A model generated the notes under the pieces. That model made no database searches. It was not told where the DNA came from and saw nothing but the letters and a program-made list of their open reading frames with translations. A stretch of 64,000 nucleotides of DNA from Sporobacter sp942492735. GTDB lineage: Bacteria; Bacillota; Clostridia; Oscillospirales; Oscillospiraceae. The stretch lies in NCBI GenBank assembly GCA_942492735.1, contig OW818648.1, positions 3,658,001 to 3,722,000 of the forward strand, given 5' to 3'. The translations under genes and the position numbers were made by a program. Positions 26,097-34,741 of this stretch are shown piece by piece. Position 1 is the first letter of the stretch, and every line of letters begins with the position of its first letter.

Positions 26097-26146
26097 TCAA
26101 CAATGAGGAGCGGCGGCCTGAAAAGGCCGCCGTTGCTCATTGTTGA
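26097..26146 (+). terminator. long hairpin after the exporter operon
   Basis: TCAACAATGAG pairs with CTCATTGTTGA, enclosing GGCGGCC/GGCCGCC: a nearly unbroken ~22-bp stem with a small loop. There is no T run on either side, so intrinsic termination is likely but not certain. Confidence 0.6.
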
Positions 26147-26268
26147 ACCCGAATGCAAAAGCGATAGAAGAAAAAATACAAGCTTAATATAAGGTACGGA
26201 TGATTATTGCCGATAATACATTAAGTAGCGTGACGAATTCTTGGCTCACGCATCAAAGTGGGGTACTT

Positions 26269-27486
26269 ATGCCGATACTCGAAGATTATTACAGAATCCT
26301 TCAGGTGCATTTTCTAGCTGAACCTGAGGTCATTGAGAGCGCCTACAAGCGGCTCGCGAAGAAATATCACCCGGATGTCAATACGGCAGCGGGGTCAGAT
26401 TCCCGAATGAAGAAGATCAACGAAGCGTATGAGACGCTGAGCGACATCGGAAAAAGAAGAGCGTACGACACGGCGCACATCAGAAAACCGGAGATAAAGC
26501 ACACCGCTCCGGATATAAAGCCGTCGCCAAGAAGAGATGAAGAGGTCTTTTGCCCGCCGCCTGCTAAAGAAGTGCTTATACAATATTTTGACTGTATCAA
26601 AACCGGTAACGTTGTCGGCGCGTATGACCTCATTACGCAAATGGACAAAAAGAACATTACGCTGGACGATTTCGTCAAATGGCAGAGCGGTGTTGCGCGG
26701 ATCTATATTTTACAGGAGTATTCTTATAGACCGGACAAGCTTACCGCTAATCAAAAACTAGGCGGGCGGATATTCAATCAGGTGGTTGAATTCTCCGTTA
26801 AAACAGTCGAGCATAATTCCGTCATGGGACGGCTAGAGAATGATACGATCGGCAAGAAGGTCGTTTTAGAGGATAAAGCATGGCGGATCTATGTCGGTTT
26901 TGAGGACATCCAGCCTTATATCACGCGATTCGAGGAACTCAGCGGCCTCCTTGCGGCGAAATCCGTCATCAGCGATATGGCCCTGCATTATAGCTACAAG
27001 GACAGCGGAACGGGCCTATACAATAAAAAAGGCTTTTCCGAAGCGGCGCAGCGGGAGATTCTGCGGTTTGACCGCTACGGGAATGTTTTTTCCGTTATGC
27101 TGCTTGAAGTCGAACTCGGACGGGACATCAATCATTCTAAAAATCAGGATTTATTACGGTTTACAGCCGAATGGGCGGGCAAAATATTAAACGACAGCTT
27201 TAGGAAGCTTGATATACTCGGCCGCTGGGGAGAAACCGGCTTCATCATCCTTCTACCCGAGACAAATCTTATCGGCTGCATAAAAGCTGCAAAGAAAATC
27301 AAGAATGTCTTTGATGTTGCGTCGCTGATCTATAACAAAAAAACGTATCGGATCAAGGTGAACATTGGTATTGAGGAATTCCGGGGTTCCCTTGAGGACA
27401 CAATCCGGAATCTCAATAACTATCTCGGAATCGCAGGAAAAACCAAGGGCAGCAGCATCGTCTACAACAGAGGAATTTATGAGTAG
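26269..27486 (+). CDS. J-domain protein fused to a degenerate GGDEF domain
   Basis: 405 residues from ATG 26269 (AGTGGGG upstream); an in-frame ATG at 26200 would add 23 unremarkable residues. Residues ~3-70 are a DnaJ J-domain with HPD (KKYHPDVNTAAG), which normally stimulates Hsp70 ATPase. A middle region of unknown fold follows. Residues ~245-400 resemble a diguanylate cyclase domain (DSGTGLYNKKGFSEA), but the signature GGDEF reads GETGF (RWGETGF), so it should be catalytically dead and may only bind GTP or c-di-GMP. No Gly/Phe or zinc-finger region is present, so it is not a standard DnaJ. Confidence 0.8.
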   Translation: MPILEDYYRILQVHFLAEPEVIESAYKRLAKKYHPDVNTAAGSDSRMKKINEAYETLSDIGKRRAYDTAHIRKPEIKHTAPDIKPSPRRDEEVFCPPPAKEVLIQYFDCIKTGNVVGAYDLITQMDKKNITLDDFVKWQSGVARIYILQEYSYRPDKLTANQKLGGRIFNQVVEFSVKTVEHNSVMGRLENDTIGKKVVLEDKAWRIYVGFEDIQPYITRFEELSGLLAAKSVISDMALHYSYKDSGTGLYNKKGFSEAAQREILRFDRYGNVFSVMLLEVELGRDINHSKNQDLLRFTAEWAGKILNDSFRKLDILGRWGETGFIILLPETNLIGCIKAAKKIKNVFDVASLIYNKKTYRIKVNIGIEEFRGSLEDTIRNLNNYLGIAGKTKGSSIVYNRGIYE

Positions 27487-27570
27487 CGTCGCTGTCATTA
27501 CGTTTTCGTTTTTTATTTATATCACAATCTTCCTCACATGAACCCTTTCGAATCTGTATTATATACTATA

Positions 27571-27599
27571 TTGACTTTATATCTTTAGCATGATAAACT
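27571..27599 (+). promoter_or_regulatory. promoter of the ilv leader
   Basis: TTGACT, 17-base spacer, TAAACT, with TGA immediately before the -10 (extended -10). The predicted start lies ~30 bases before the leader-peptide ATG. Confidence 0.55.
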
Positions 27600-27634
27600 T
27601 AACGCAATCATCTTACAGGCAAGGAGTTATGTGC

Positions 27635-27751
27635 ATGTCCGCTTTATATATCAATGAAATCATAATTATTAGCGTACTTGTACTCGGACTTATTATCCGG
27701 GTTACTTCTCATGTTAATAACGACGATTTCGCTGTAAGTAAGAGCAGATAA
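27635..27751 (+). CDS. branched-chain-rich leader peptide (38 aa) of the ilv-leu cluster
   Basis: AAGGAG lies eight bases before ATG 27635. The peptide contains IIIISVLVLGLIIRV, in which 12 of 15 residues are Ile, Leu or Val; overall 16 of 38 are branched-chain. The stop codon is 23 bases before a perfect terminator hairpin and 111 bases before ilvB. This is the layout of ribosome-mediated attenuation known for enterobacterial ilv/leu leaders. I found no T-box signature here. The alternative is a genuine small membrane protein, since the core is also a possible transmembrane helix; the polar tail SHVNNDDFAVSKSR is neutral on this. Confidence 0.6.
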   Translation: MSALYINEIIIISVLVLGLIIRVTSHVNNDDFAVSKSR

Positions 27752-27774
27752 AACGACTCCAAACGAAGAAATGG

Positions 27775-27804
27775 AGCCCTGCAGTGAAAACTGCAGGGCT
27801 TTTT
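27775..27804 (+). terminator. terminator/attenuator ahead of ilvB
   Basis: AGCCCTGCAGT, loop GAAA, ACTGCAGGGCT, then TTTTT: an 11-bp perfect stem with a GNRA tetraloop. It stands between the leader peptide and ilvB. A weak competing pairing (CTCC at 27757-27760 with GGAG at 27773-27776) could disrupt it, but I could not identify a strong antiterminator by eye. Confidence 0.85.
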
Positions 27805-27862
27805 AGTATATAAACCGATTTTAAGTGGTATCACATTAAAGAAGTGAAGGAGGACGAAGCAC

Positions 27863-29527
27863 ATGTTATTAACAGGCGCGCAGATTCTGATCAAAGTACT
27901 CATCGAGCAGGGTGTTGACACCGTATTTGGATACCCGGGCGGCACAGTGGTTCATATTTATGATGAGCTTTACAAAAGCAACGACAAGATTAAGCATTAC
28001 ACGACATGCCATGAGCAGGGCGCTTCACACGCAGCCGACGGCTACGCGCGTGTTACCGGCAAAGTCGGCGTCGTCATCGCAACCTCGGGCCCAGGCGCTA
28101 CAAATCTTGTGACAGGTATCGCCAACGCCTATCTCGACTCGACACCGTATGTTGCTATTACCGGAAACGTTGCGACAAGCATGCTCGGACGTGACAGCTT
28201 TCAGGAGGTCGACATCACCGGCGTCACGATGCCGGTCACTAAGCACAACTACCTTGTAAAAGACATCACGAAGCTCGCAGACACGCTCAGGGAGGCTTTT
28301 ACTCTGGCGAAATCAGGCAGACCAGGTCCGGTTCTTGTCGATATCCCAAAGGATATCCAGACGAGTGAGACGGAATATGAACCGGTGTTCTGTGCCGAGC
28401 CGGAAAAAACGGAAGACGACATCAATAAAGCGCTCTTAGACAAAGCGGTTTCGCTTATTAAAGAAGCAAAACGGCCTTACATCTACAGCGGAGGCGGTAC
28501 AGTCTTATCCGACGCTACACCAGAGCTTCTGGCGCTTGCCGATAAAATAGATGCACCCATTGGCTTGAGTATTATGGGACTGACAGCAGTCCCTTACACC
28601 AACCCCCGTTTTCTGGGCATGGTCGGTATGCACGGCCGTTATGGCGCGACGAAGGCGCTGTACGAAAGCGACCTTCTGATCGCAGTCGGCACGCGTTTTT
28701 CTGACAGAGCGACCGGTAATAAGGCCGAATTTATGCGGGACAGAAAAGTTCTTCAGATTGAAATTGATCCTGCTGAAATCGGTAAAAATATCGGTGTCAC
28801 GACATCCATCAACGGCGACGTTAAAAGTGTTTTAAGGGCGCTTAACGCCATCACACCCAAGCTTGAACACAAGCAGTGGAGCGAACGCGTTTCATATATA
28901 AAGGCCCATCCCGACAACAATCTCGAAATGAACCCCAATTGCCTGACACCACAGTCCATCATCGAAGGCGCGTGCAGAAAAAACGGCGACAATGTTGTGG
29001 TCACCGATGTCGGCCAGCATCAGATGTGGACGACACAGTATTATCAGTTTAAGAAGCCCCGGACGTTTGTGACAAGCGGTGGCCTCGGCGCAATGGGCTT
29101 CGGCATGGGGGCAGCGATGGGCGCCTGTATCGGCAGCGGTTTTAAGAGAACGCTCCTCTTTACCGGCGACGGCAGCTTCCATATGAACTTGAACGAGCTT
29201 GCTACGGCCGTCACGAACAAACTTCCCCTGATTATTATCATCCTCAACAACCACGTTCTGGGCATGGTCCGTCAGTGGCAGACACTGTTTTTCGACGGAA
29301 GATATTCCAATACAACGCCTGAAAGAAAAACAGATTATGTCAAACTGGCGGAAGCCTTCGGCGCCGTTGGTATGCGGGCCGAAACAATCGCCGATTATGA
29401 GCGCTGCCTCGATAGGGCCTACGACTGCAGTACGCCGGTGGTGATCGAGTGCCCCATTGACAGTGACGAGCGCGTCCTGCCGATGATCCCGGCAGGCGGC
29501 AGCATCAACGATATTATTCTGAGATAG
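27863..29527 (+). CDS. ilvB: acetolactate synthase large subunit
   Basis: ThDP-dependent condensation of pyruvate with pyruvate or 2-ketobutyrate, the common first step to Val/Leu and Ile. FGYPGGTVVHIYDEL at the N-terminus, HEQGASHAADGYARVTG with the catalytic Glu, and GDGSFHMNLNELAT (ThDP/Mg site). 554 residues, normal length. GGAGGA precedes the ATG. Followed after 22 bases by ilvH. Transcription probably depends on read-through of the upstream attenuator. Confidence 0.96.
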   Translation: MLLTGAQILIKVLIEQGVDTVFGYPGGTVVHIYDELYKSNDKIKHYTTCHEQGASHAADGYARVTGKVGVVIATSGPGATNLVTGIANAYLDSTPYVAITGNVATSMLGRDSFQEVDITGVTMPVTKHNYLVKDITKLADTLREAFTLAKSGRPGPVLVDIPKDIQTSETEYEPVFCAEPEKTEDDINKALLDKAVSLIKEAKRPYIYSGGGTVLSDATPELLALADKIDAPIGLSIMGLTAVPYTNPRFLGMVGMHGRYGATKALYESDLLIAVGTRFSDRATGNKAEFMRDRKVLQIEIDPAEIGKNIGVTTSINGDVKSVLRALNAITPKLEHKQWSERVSYIKAHPDNNLEMNPNCLTPQSIIEGACRKNGDNVVVTDVGQHQMWTTQYYQFKKPRTFVTSGGLGAMGFGMGAAMGACIGSGFKRTLLFTGDGSFHMNLNELATAVTNKLPLIIIILNNHVLGMVRQWQTLFFDGRYSNTTPERKTDYVKLAEAFGAVGMRAETIADYERCLDRAYDCSTPVVIECPIDSDERVLPMIPAGGSINDIILR

Positions 29528-29549
29528 TAGGAAAGGAGGTCATGAAGAT

Positions 29550-30053
29550 ATGCAAAATCATCAATTCATCGTTTCACTCCTTGTTTTAAACCACGCAGGC
29601 GTTCTTACAAGAGTGTCTTCCCTTTTCTCGCGCAGGGCCTTTAACATCGACAGTCTGACCGTCGGCGAGACGGAAGACCCGACACTATCAAGAATGACGA
29701 TCGTCTCCTGGGGCGACGACTACATGAAGGATCAGATCGTCAAGCAGCTGCAGAAGCTTCAGGATGTCAAAAAAGTGCAGCTGATGCAATCGGATATGAT
29801 CGTTGTCCGCGAGCTGATGATGGTCAAAATCAAGCTAGACAAAGGCATGCTGCCTGAGCTCATGGAGGCTGTCAACGCCTACAGAGCAAACGTCGTTGCT
29901 CTGTCCCCTGATTCCATGGTGATCGAGATCACAGGCGAAACCGAAAAGCTGAACGCGTTCCTGGACTATATGCGGCAGTACAGTATCATCGAAATGGCAA
30001 GAACAGGCCCCACGGCAATCGGCAGAAGCACATATTGCCTGGAAAATGACTAG
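29550..30053 (+). CDS. ilvH: acetolactate synthase small (regulatory) subunit
   Basis: 167 residues: an N-terminal ACT domain (SLLVLNHAGVLTRVSSLFSR, FNIDSLTVG) that binds valine for feedback inhibition, and the IlvH C-terminal domain (RELMMVKIK to GPTAIGR). AAAGGAGG precedes the ATG. A shorter-lineage paralog lies at 19719-20183. Confidence 0.95.
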   Translation: MQNHQFIVSLLVLNHAGVLTRVSSLFSRRAFNIDSLTVGETEDPTLSRMTIVSWGDDYMKDQIVKQLQKLQDVKKVQLMQSDMIVVRELMMVKIKLDKGMLPELMEAVNAYRANVVALSPDSMVIEITGETEKLNAFLDYMRQYSIIEMARTGPTAIGRSTYCLEND

Positions 30054-30065
30054 CCCTTACCGCTC

Positions 30066-30137
30066 TGTCATTCCCGCGCAGGCGGGAATCCAGAGTGACA
30101 CGCAGGAGGCGTGGATTCCCGCTTTCGCGGGAATGAC
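30066..30137. repeat. ATTCCCGC double-hairpin intergenic repeat
   Basis: TGTCATTCCCGC at the left end is inverted at the right end (GCGGGAATGACA). Each arm also folds on itself: ATTCCCGCGCAGGCGGGAAT and GATTCCCGC-TTTC-GCGGGAAT. This is a widespread class of intergenic palindromes. A half copy (TTCCCGCTGTCGCGGGAA) lies at 31214-31231 in the next spacer. Confidence 0.8.
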
Positions 30138-30180
30138 ATACTAAAGAACACAACCCAAAAATATTAGGAGGAAAAGTAAA

Positions 30181-31179
30181 ATGGCTAACATGTATTACGA
30201 GAAAGATTGTGATTTCAGCTTACTCAAAGGAAAGACCGTGACGATTATCGGCTACGGCAGTCAAGGTCACGCCCATGCGCTTAATCTGAAGGACAGCGGC
30301 GCGAACGTTATCGTGGGATTGTATGAAGGCTCAAAATCTGTTGATACAGCGACTGCCGCCGGACTTAAAGTTATGGTAACTGCAGACGCCGTTAAGGCTG
30401 CTGATGTCGTCATGATCCTCATCAACGATGAAAAGCAGGCAGCCCTTTACAAGAAGGACGTTGAGCCCAATCTTAAGAGCGGCGCTGCCCTTGCCTTTGC
30501 GCATGGCTTTAATATCCATTACGGCCAGATTCAGCCTCCCAGTGACATTGACGTCATCATGATTGCCCCCAAAGGTCCCGGCCACACCGTCCGCAGCCAG
30601 TATGAGGAGGGCAAGGGCGTACCGTGCCTCATCGCCGTCCAGCAGAATGCCAGCGGTAAAGCCCGCGACATCGCTCTGGCCTATGCTTTCGGCATCGGCG
30701 GCGCGCGCGGCGGAATCCTTGAAACAACATTCCGGGAAGAAACAGAGACCGACCTCTTCGGCGAGCAGGCCGTCCTGTGCGGCGGCGTCACCGAGCTGAT
30801 GAAAGCCGGCTTCGATACGCTCGTCGAGGCGGGCTACCAACCGGAAAATGCTTACTTCGAGTGCGTGCATGAGATGAAGCTCATTATCGACCTCGTCATC
30901 AAAGGCGGCCTGAACTTCATGCGCTACTCCATCAGCGACACGGCAGAATATGGTGACTACACCATCGGCAAGCGTATCATCACCGACGAGACGCGCAAGG
31001 AGATGAAAAAGGTCCTCTCCGAGATCCAGGACGGCTCTTTCGCCCGCAACTGGATTCTTGAGAATCAGGCCAACCGGCCGTACTTCAATGCCCGCCGCCG
31101 CCAGGAGCAGAACCTGCTCGTCGAAAAGACCGGCGCAGAGCTCCGTGCGCAGATGAGCTGGCAAAAAGAGACGAAATAA
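30181..31179 (+). CDS. ilvC: ketol-acid reductoisomerase
   Basis: NADPH- and Mg-dependent isomeroreduction of acetolactate and acetohydroxybutyrate. N-terminal Rossmann motif GYGSQGHAHALNLKDSG; the knotted helical C-terminal domain contains ETETDLFGEQAVLCGG. 332 residues, class I length. AGGAGG lies just upstream. Third enzyme gene of the cluster. Confidence 0.96.
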   Translation: MANMYYEKDCDFSLLKGKTVTIIGYGSQGHAHALNLKDSGANVIVGLYEGSKSVDTATAAGLKVMVTADAVKAADVVMILINDEKQAALYKKDVEPNLKSGAALAFAHGFNIHYGQIQPPSDIDVIMIAPKGPGHTVRSQYEEGKGVPCLIAVQQNASGKARDIALAYAFGIGGARGGILETTFREETETDLFGEQAVLCGGVTELMKAGFDTLVEAGYQPENAYFECVHEMKLIIDLVIKGGLNFMRYSISDTAEYGDYTIGKRIITDETRKEMKKVLSEIQDGSFARNWILENQANRPYFNARRRQEQNLLVEKTGAELRAQMSWQKETK

Positions 31180-31213
31180 TCTTTAGATTATTTCTTTGGG
31201 AGTTTTTAACCTT

Positions 31214-31289
31214 TCCCGCTGTCGCGGGAATCCGGCTTCGCCGAAACGGCTAAAACCTCCAAGGTAGGGGCGATTCATGAATCGCCAGC
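31214..31289. repeat. half ATTCCCGC repeat plus GTAGGGGCGA module
   Basis: 31214-31231 is one arm of the ATTCCCGC palindrome. 31264-31289 reads GTAGGGGCGATTC-ATGAATCGCCAGC, a single arm of the GTAGGG family whose two-arm copies are at 39626, 43699 and 58338. Both lie in the ilvC-ilvD spacer, evidently without stopping transcription. Confidence 0.65.
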
Positions 31290-31326
31290 TGCTTGAGGCT
31301 GACTCTACTGAAAGGACTGCATTTAT

Positions 31327-32988
31327 ATGAACAGTGACCGAATTAAGGAAGGTGTTGGCCGTGCACCACACCGTTCGCTCCTGAAAGCGACTGGGCTGAC
31401 AAACGACCAAATCAGAAAGCCGATCATCGGCATCGTCAATTCCTTCAATGAAATTGTGCCGGGCCATATCCACCTCCAGACGATTGCCCGTGCTGTTAAG
31501 GACGGCGTGCTCGCCTCCGGTGGGACACCGCTTGAGTTCAATACCATCGGCATCTGTGATGGCATTGCCATGGGGCATGAGGGCATGAAGTATTCTCTCG
31601 CTTCCCGCGAGCTCATCGCCGACAGCATCGAGTGCATGGTGCGCGCGCACTGCTTTGACGCACTCGTCTTCATCCCGAACTGCGATAAAATCGTGCCCGG
31701 TATGCTGATGGCGGCCGCGCGGCTCAATCTCCCCGCTCTGTTTGTATCCGGCGGACCAATGCTCTCCATTCCGGACACAAACGGCAGCTGCATGGATTTA
31801 AACAGCGTTTTTGAAGCGGTCGGCAGCTACAACGTCGGCAAATGCGACGATGCGCAGCTTTCATATTACGAGGACAACGCCTGTCCTGGCTGCGGTTCGT
31901 GCTCCGGAATGTTCACGGCCAATTCGATGAACTGCTTATGTGAGGCCATCGGCATGGCGCTTCCAGGCAACGGTTCAATCCCAGCTGTTTATGCCCATCG
32001 CACCAGGCTAGCGAAGTCAGCCGGCGAAAAGATCATGGAGCTTTTAGAGAAGAATATCAAAGCTCTTGATATCCTCAATGAAAAGGCCTTCGCGAACGCT
32101 TTGACGGTTGACATGGCACTCGGCTGTTCAACAAACTCCATTTTGCATCTTGCCGCGATCGCAAACGAAGCCGGCGTGGCGTTCAATCTGAAAAAGATTA
32201 ACGAAATCAGCCAGAGAACACCAAATCTGTGCAAACTGGCCCCTGCCGGTAAGCACCATTTGCAGGACTTAAACGCCGCGGGCGGTGTTCACGCCGTCAT
32301 GAGCGAGCTCGTCAAAAAAGGTTTCCTGGACACGACCGTTTTAACGGCCACCGGGAAAACGCTGGCCGAGAATCTTCAGGGTGTCCGCGTTATCGACAAT
32401 ACAGTCATCCGTGATATCGATGATCCATATTCCAAAACGGGCGGTATTGCCATCTTGTTTGGCTCGCTTGCCCCGAACGGCGCGGTTGTTAAACGGAGCG
32501 CCGTGGCTGAGAATATGCTGGTGCACAAGGGCCCGGCACGCGTCTTTGACAGTGAGGATGCGGCGCAGGACGCCATCAATGCCGGACAGATCAATCCGGG
32601 CGACGTCGTCGTTATTCGTTACGAAGGCCCAGCGGGTGGCCCGGGTATGCGCGAGATGCTCTCCCCCACCTCGGCTATTGCCGGAATGGGACTCGACAAG
32701 CAGGTAGCACTCGTCACAGACGGCCGGTTCTCCGGCGCGACACGCGGAGCGGCTATCGGTCACATCTCACCGGAAGCCGCAAGCGGCGGCAATATCGCCT
32801 ACGTCAAAGAGGGCGATACCATCTCTATCAATATACCTGAGTATAAGCTCGATCTGATGATATCTGACGAAGAGCTTGAGAACAGAAAAAAAACCATGAG
32901 TCTCAAGCCAAAGAAAGAGCTCAGCGGCTATATCGGACGCTATATGCGCTACGTCTCTTCAGCTGAGACCGGCGCGGTCGTGAAGTAA
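31327..32988 (+). CDS. ilvD: dihydroxy-acid dehydratase
   Basis: Fe-S dehydratase giving 2-ketoisovalerate and 2-keto-3-methylvalerate. Cluster cysteines are in CDKIVPGMLMA and CPGCGSCSGMFTANSMNC; the C-terminal part carries VTDGRFSGATRG. 553 residues, normal. ATG 31327 follows GAAAGGA. Fourth enzyme gene of the cluster. Confidence 0.96.
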   Translation: MNSDRIKEGVGRAPHRSLLKATGLTNDQIRKPIIGIVNSFNEIVPGHIHLQTIARAVKDGVLASGGTPLEFNTIGICDGIAMGHEGMKYSLASRELIADSIECMVRAHCFDALVFIPNCDKIVPGMLMAAARLNLPALFVSGGPMLSIPDTNGSCMDLNSVFEAVGSYNVGKCDDAQLSYYEDNACPGCGSCSGMFTANSMNCLCEAIGMALPGNGSIPAVYAHRTRLAKSAGEKIMELLEKNIKALDILNEKAFANALTVDMALGCSTNSILHLAAIANEAGVAFNLKKINEISQRTPNLCKLAPAGKHHLQDLNAAGGVHAVMSELVKKGFLDTTVLTATGKTLAENLQGVRVIDNTVIRDIDDPYSKTGGIAILFGSLAPNGAVVKRSAVAENMLVHKGPARVFDSEDAAQDAINAGQINPGDVVVIRYEGPAGGPGMREMLSPTSAIAGMGLDKQVALVTDGRFSGATRGAAIGHISPEAASGGNIAYVKEGDTISINIPEYKLDLMISDEELENRKKTMSLKPKKELSGYIGRYMRYVSSAETGAVVK

Positions 32989-33053
32989 GCGTGACGCCTA
33001 TCCATTAATGGTAGAGGGCTGCGTCCTATAACCCCGTACCCCGTTTTCGTATT

Positions 33054-33180
33054 CTAAACCCCGCCGGAGGCCGGAAGGGGTATCGAGCCGTAGGCTCGTA
33101 TCTAGGGGGAACTGGTTCCCCCTAGAAGATGCGGCTTAGCCGCGAAGCGGCACATTTTCCGAAGAAAATGTCCGCATCTA
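33054..33180 (+). other. densely structured ilvD-leuA spacer
   Basis: Four consecutive hairpins: CCCC...GGGG around GCCGGAGGCCGG; GAGCC-GTA-GGCTC; AGGGGGAACTGGTTCCCCCT; and a branched element in which GATGCGG (33127-33133) pairs with CCGCATC and encloses GCCGC-GAA-GCGGC and ACATTTTC-CGAA-GAAAATGT. The leuA ribosome-binding site follows directly. None ends in a T run. No T-box or known riboswitch core was recognised. Confidence 0.6.
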
Positions 33181-33202
33181 AAAGAAAGGAGGATGCTTTA
33201 AA

Positions 33203-34741
33203 ATGGAAAACACAATTCGATTTTTTGACACGACACTGCGCGACGGCGAGCAGTCACCGAGCTGCAGCATGAATTTGAGCGAGAAACTGGAGGTAGCGCG
33301 CCATCTTGAAAGACTGAAGGTAGATGTCATTGAAGCTGGTTTTGCGATTTCTTCCCCCGGCGATTTTGAATCCGTCAGCAGAATTGCAAGCGAGATTAAG
33401 GACTGTACTGTTGCGTCTCTCGCCCGGACAAATGAAAAAGACATCGACGCGGCGTACAACGCTATTAAGCATGCTGTCTCGCCACTGATTCACACGTTCA
33501 TCTCGACGTCGCCCGTCCATATGTACCACAAGCTGAAAATGACGGCAGATCAGGTGCTGGAGAAAACAGCCGCTATGGTAGCTTACGCTGCGAAGAAGTG
33601 TCCGGCGATCGAGTTCTCGGCAGAAGACGCGACAAGAAGTGAGTGGGAATTTCTCGTCAAAGTATTCGAGACAGCAATTGCAAGCGGTGCGACCGTTATC
33701 AATGTCCCCGACACAGTAGGCTATACAACACCGGAGGAATATGCGCAGCTTATTCGATATTTAAAAAGTAATATTAGAAATATCGATAAGGCGATTATTT
33801 CAGTACACTGTCATGATGATTTGGGTATGGCCGTCGCGAATTCTCTGGCCGCCGTCGGCGCCGGGGCAACACAGATCGAATGCACCATTAACGGACTGGG
33901 CGAACGCGCCGGCAACGCCGCGCTCGAAGAGGTCGTTATGGCCTTAAACACCAGAAAAGACTTTTTCAAAGCGTCCTCCCGCATCGACACGACGCAGATT
34001 TTTCGTACGAGCAAGCTCGTCTACAGCATCATCGGCATACCGGCGCCAATCAACAAAGCGATTGTCGGCGCAAACGCCTTTGCGCACGAATCCGGCATCC
34101 ATCAGCATGGCGTCCTCTCCGAGCGGACGACATACGAGATTATGTCACCCGAATCGATAGGCCTGTCGAAAAACAAACTTGTCCTCGGTAAGCACAGCGG
34201 ACGGCACGCCTTTACCGATCGCATTCAAAGCCTCGGCTATGCGCTGTCAGAAACTGAAATCAACAAGTATTTCGATGAGTTTAAAAAGCTTGCGGATAAA
34301 AAGAAGTCTGTCAATGACGATGATATCGAAGCGCTCATAACGACCAACATCTCACAGGAAAGCAGCTTCTACAAGCTGCACAGCTTTGACATCCACACGA
34401 GCAACAGCACAACCGATAGCTGCGTCATTCACTTAGAGCATGACGGGACGATTTTAGAGGATGTGGCGCTCGGTGACGGGCCGATCGATGCGGCTTACAA
34501 CGCCATCGACAAAATGATCGAGGCGCCCGATCACTCTCTTGAGGATTACTCAATACATTCAGTTTCGGATGGTAAGGACGCGCTCGGCGAAGTGATCGTT
34601 AAGGTGAAATACGGCGATACCATCGTCACCGGCAGAGGTTTATCCACAAACATTATTGAATCGAGCATTCTCGCCTATCTAAACGGTGTTAATAAAATAC
34701 TTGAAAGGAGAGATAAAAGTGCGAAAACTGGAGATGTTTGA
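33203..34741 (+). CDS. leuA: 2-isopropylmalate synthase
   Basis: Condenses acetyl-CoA with 2-ketoisovalerate, the first committed leucine step. DmpG/HMGL-like TIM barrel: FFDTTLRDGEQSPSCSM at the N-terminus and the metal-binding HCHDDLGMAVANS; the C-terminal LeuA dimer (allosteric, leucine-binding) domain covers ~residues 380-510. 512 residues. AGGAGG upstream. Its last 23 bases overlap the start of cimA. Confidence 0.93.
   Translation: MENTIRFFDTTLRDGEQSPSCSMNLSEKLEVARHLERLKVDVIEAGFAISSPGDFESVSRIASEIKDCTVASLARTNEKDIDAAYNAIKHAVSPLIHTFISTSPVHMYHKLKMTADQVLEKTAAMVAYAAKKCPAIEFSAEDATRSEWEFLVKVFETAIASGATVINVPDTVGYTTPEEYAQLIRYLKSNIRNIDKAIISVHCHDDLGMAVANSLAAVGAGATQIECTINGLGERAGNAALEEVVMALNTRKDFFKASSRIDTTQIFRTSKLVYSIIGIPAPINKAIVGANAFAHESGIHQHGVLSERTTYEIMSPESIGLSKNKLVLGKHSGRHAFTDRIQSLGYALSETEINKYFDEFKKLADKKKSVNDDDIEALITTNISQESSFYKLHSFDIHTSNSTTDSCVIHLEHDGTILEDVALGDGPIDAAYNAIDKMIEAPDHSLEDYSIHSVSDGKDALGEVIVKVKYGDTIVTGRGLSTNIIESSILAYLNGVNKILERRDKSAKTGDV

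Noticed and set aside
27487..33202. T-box riboswitch before ilvB or leuA
   Set aside because: I looked for the AGGGTGG-type core and a long specifier leader and found neither.
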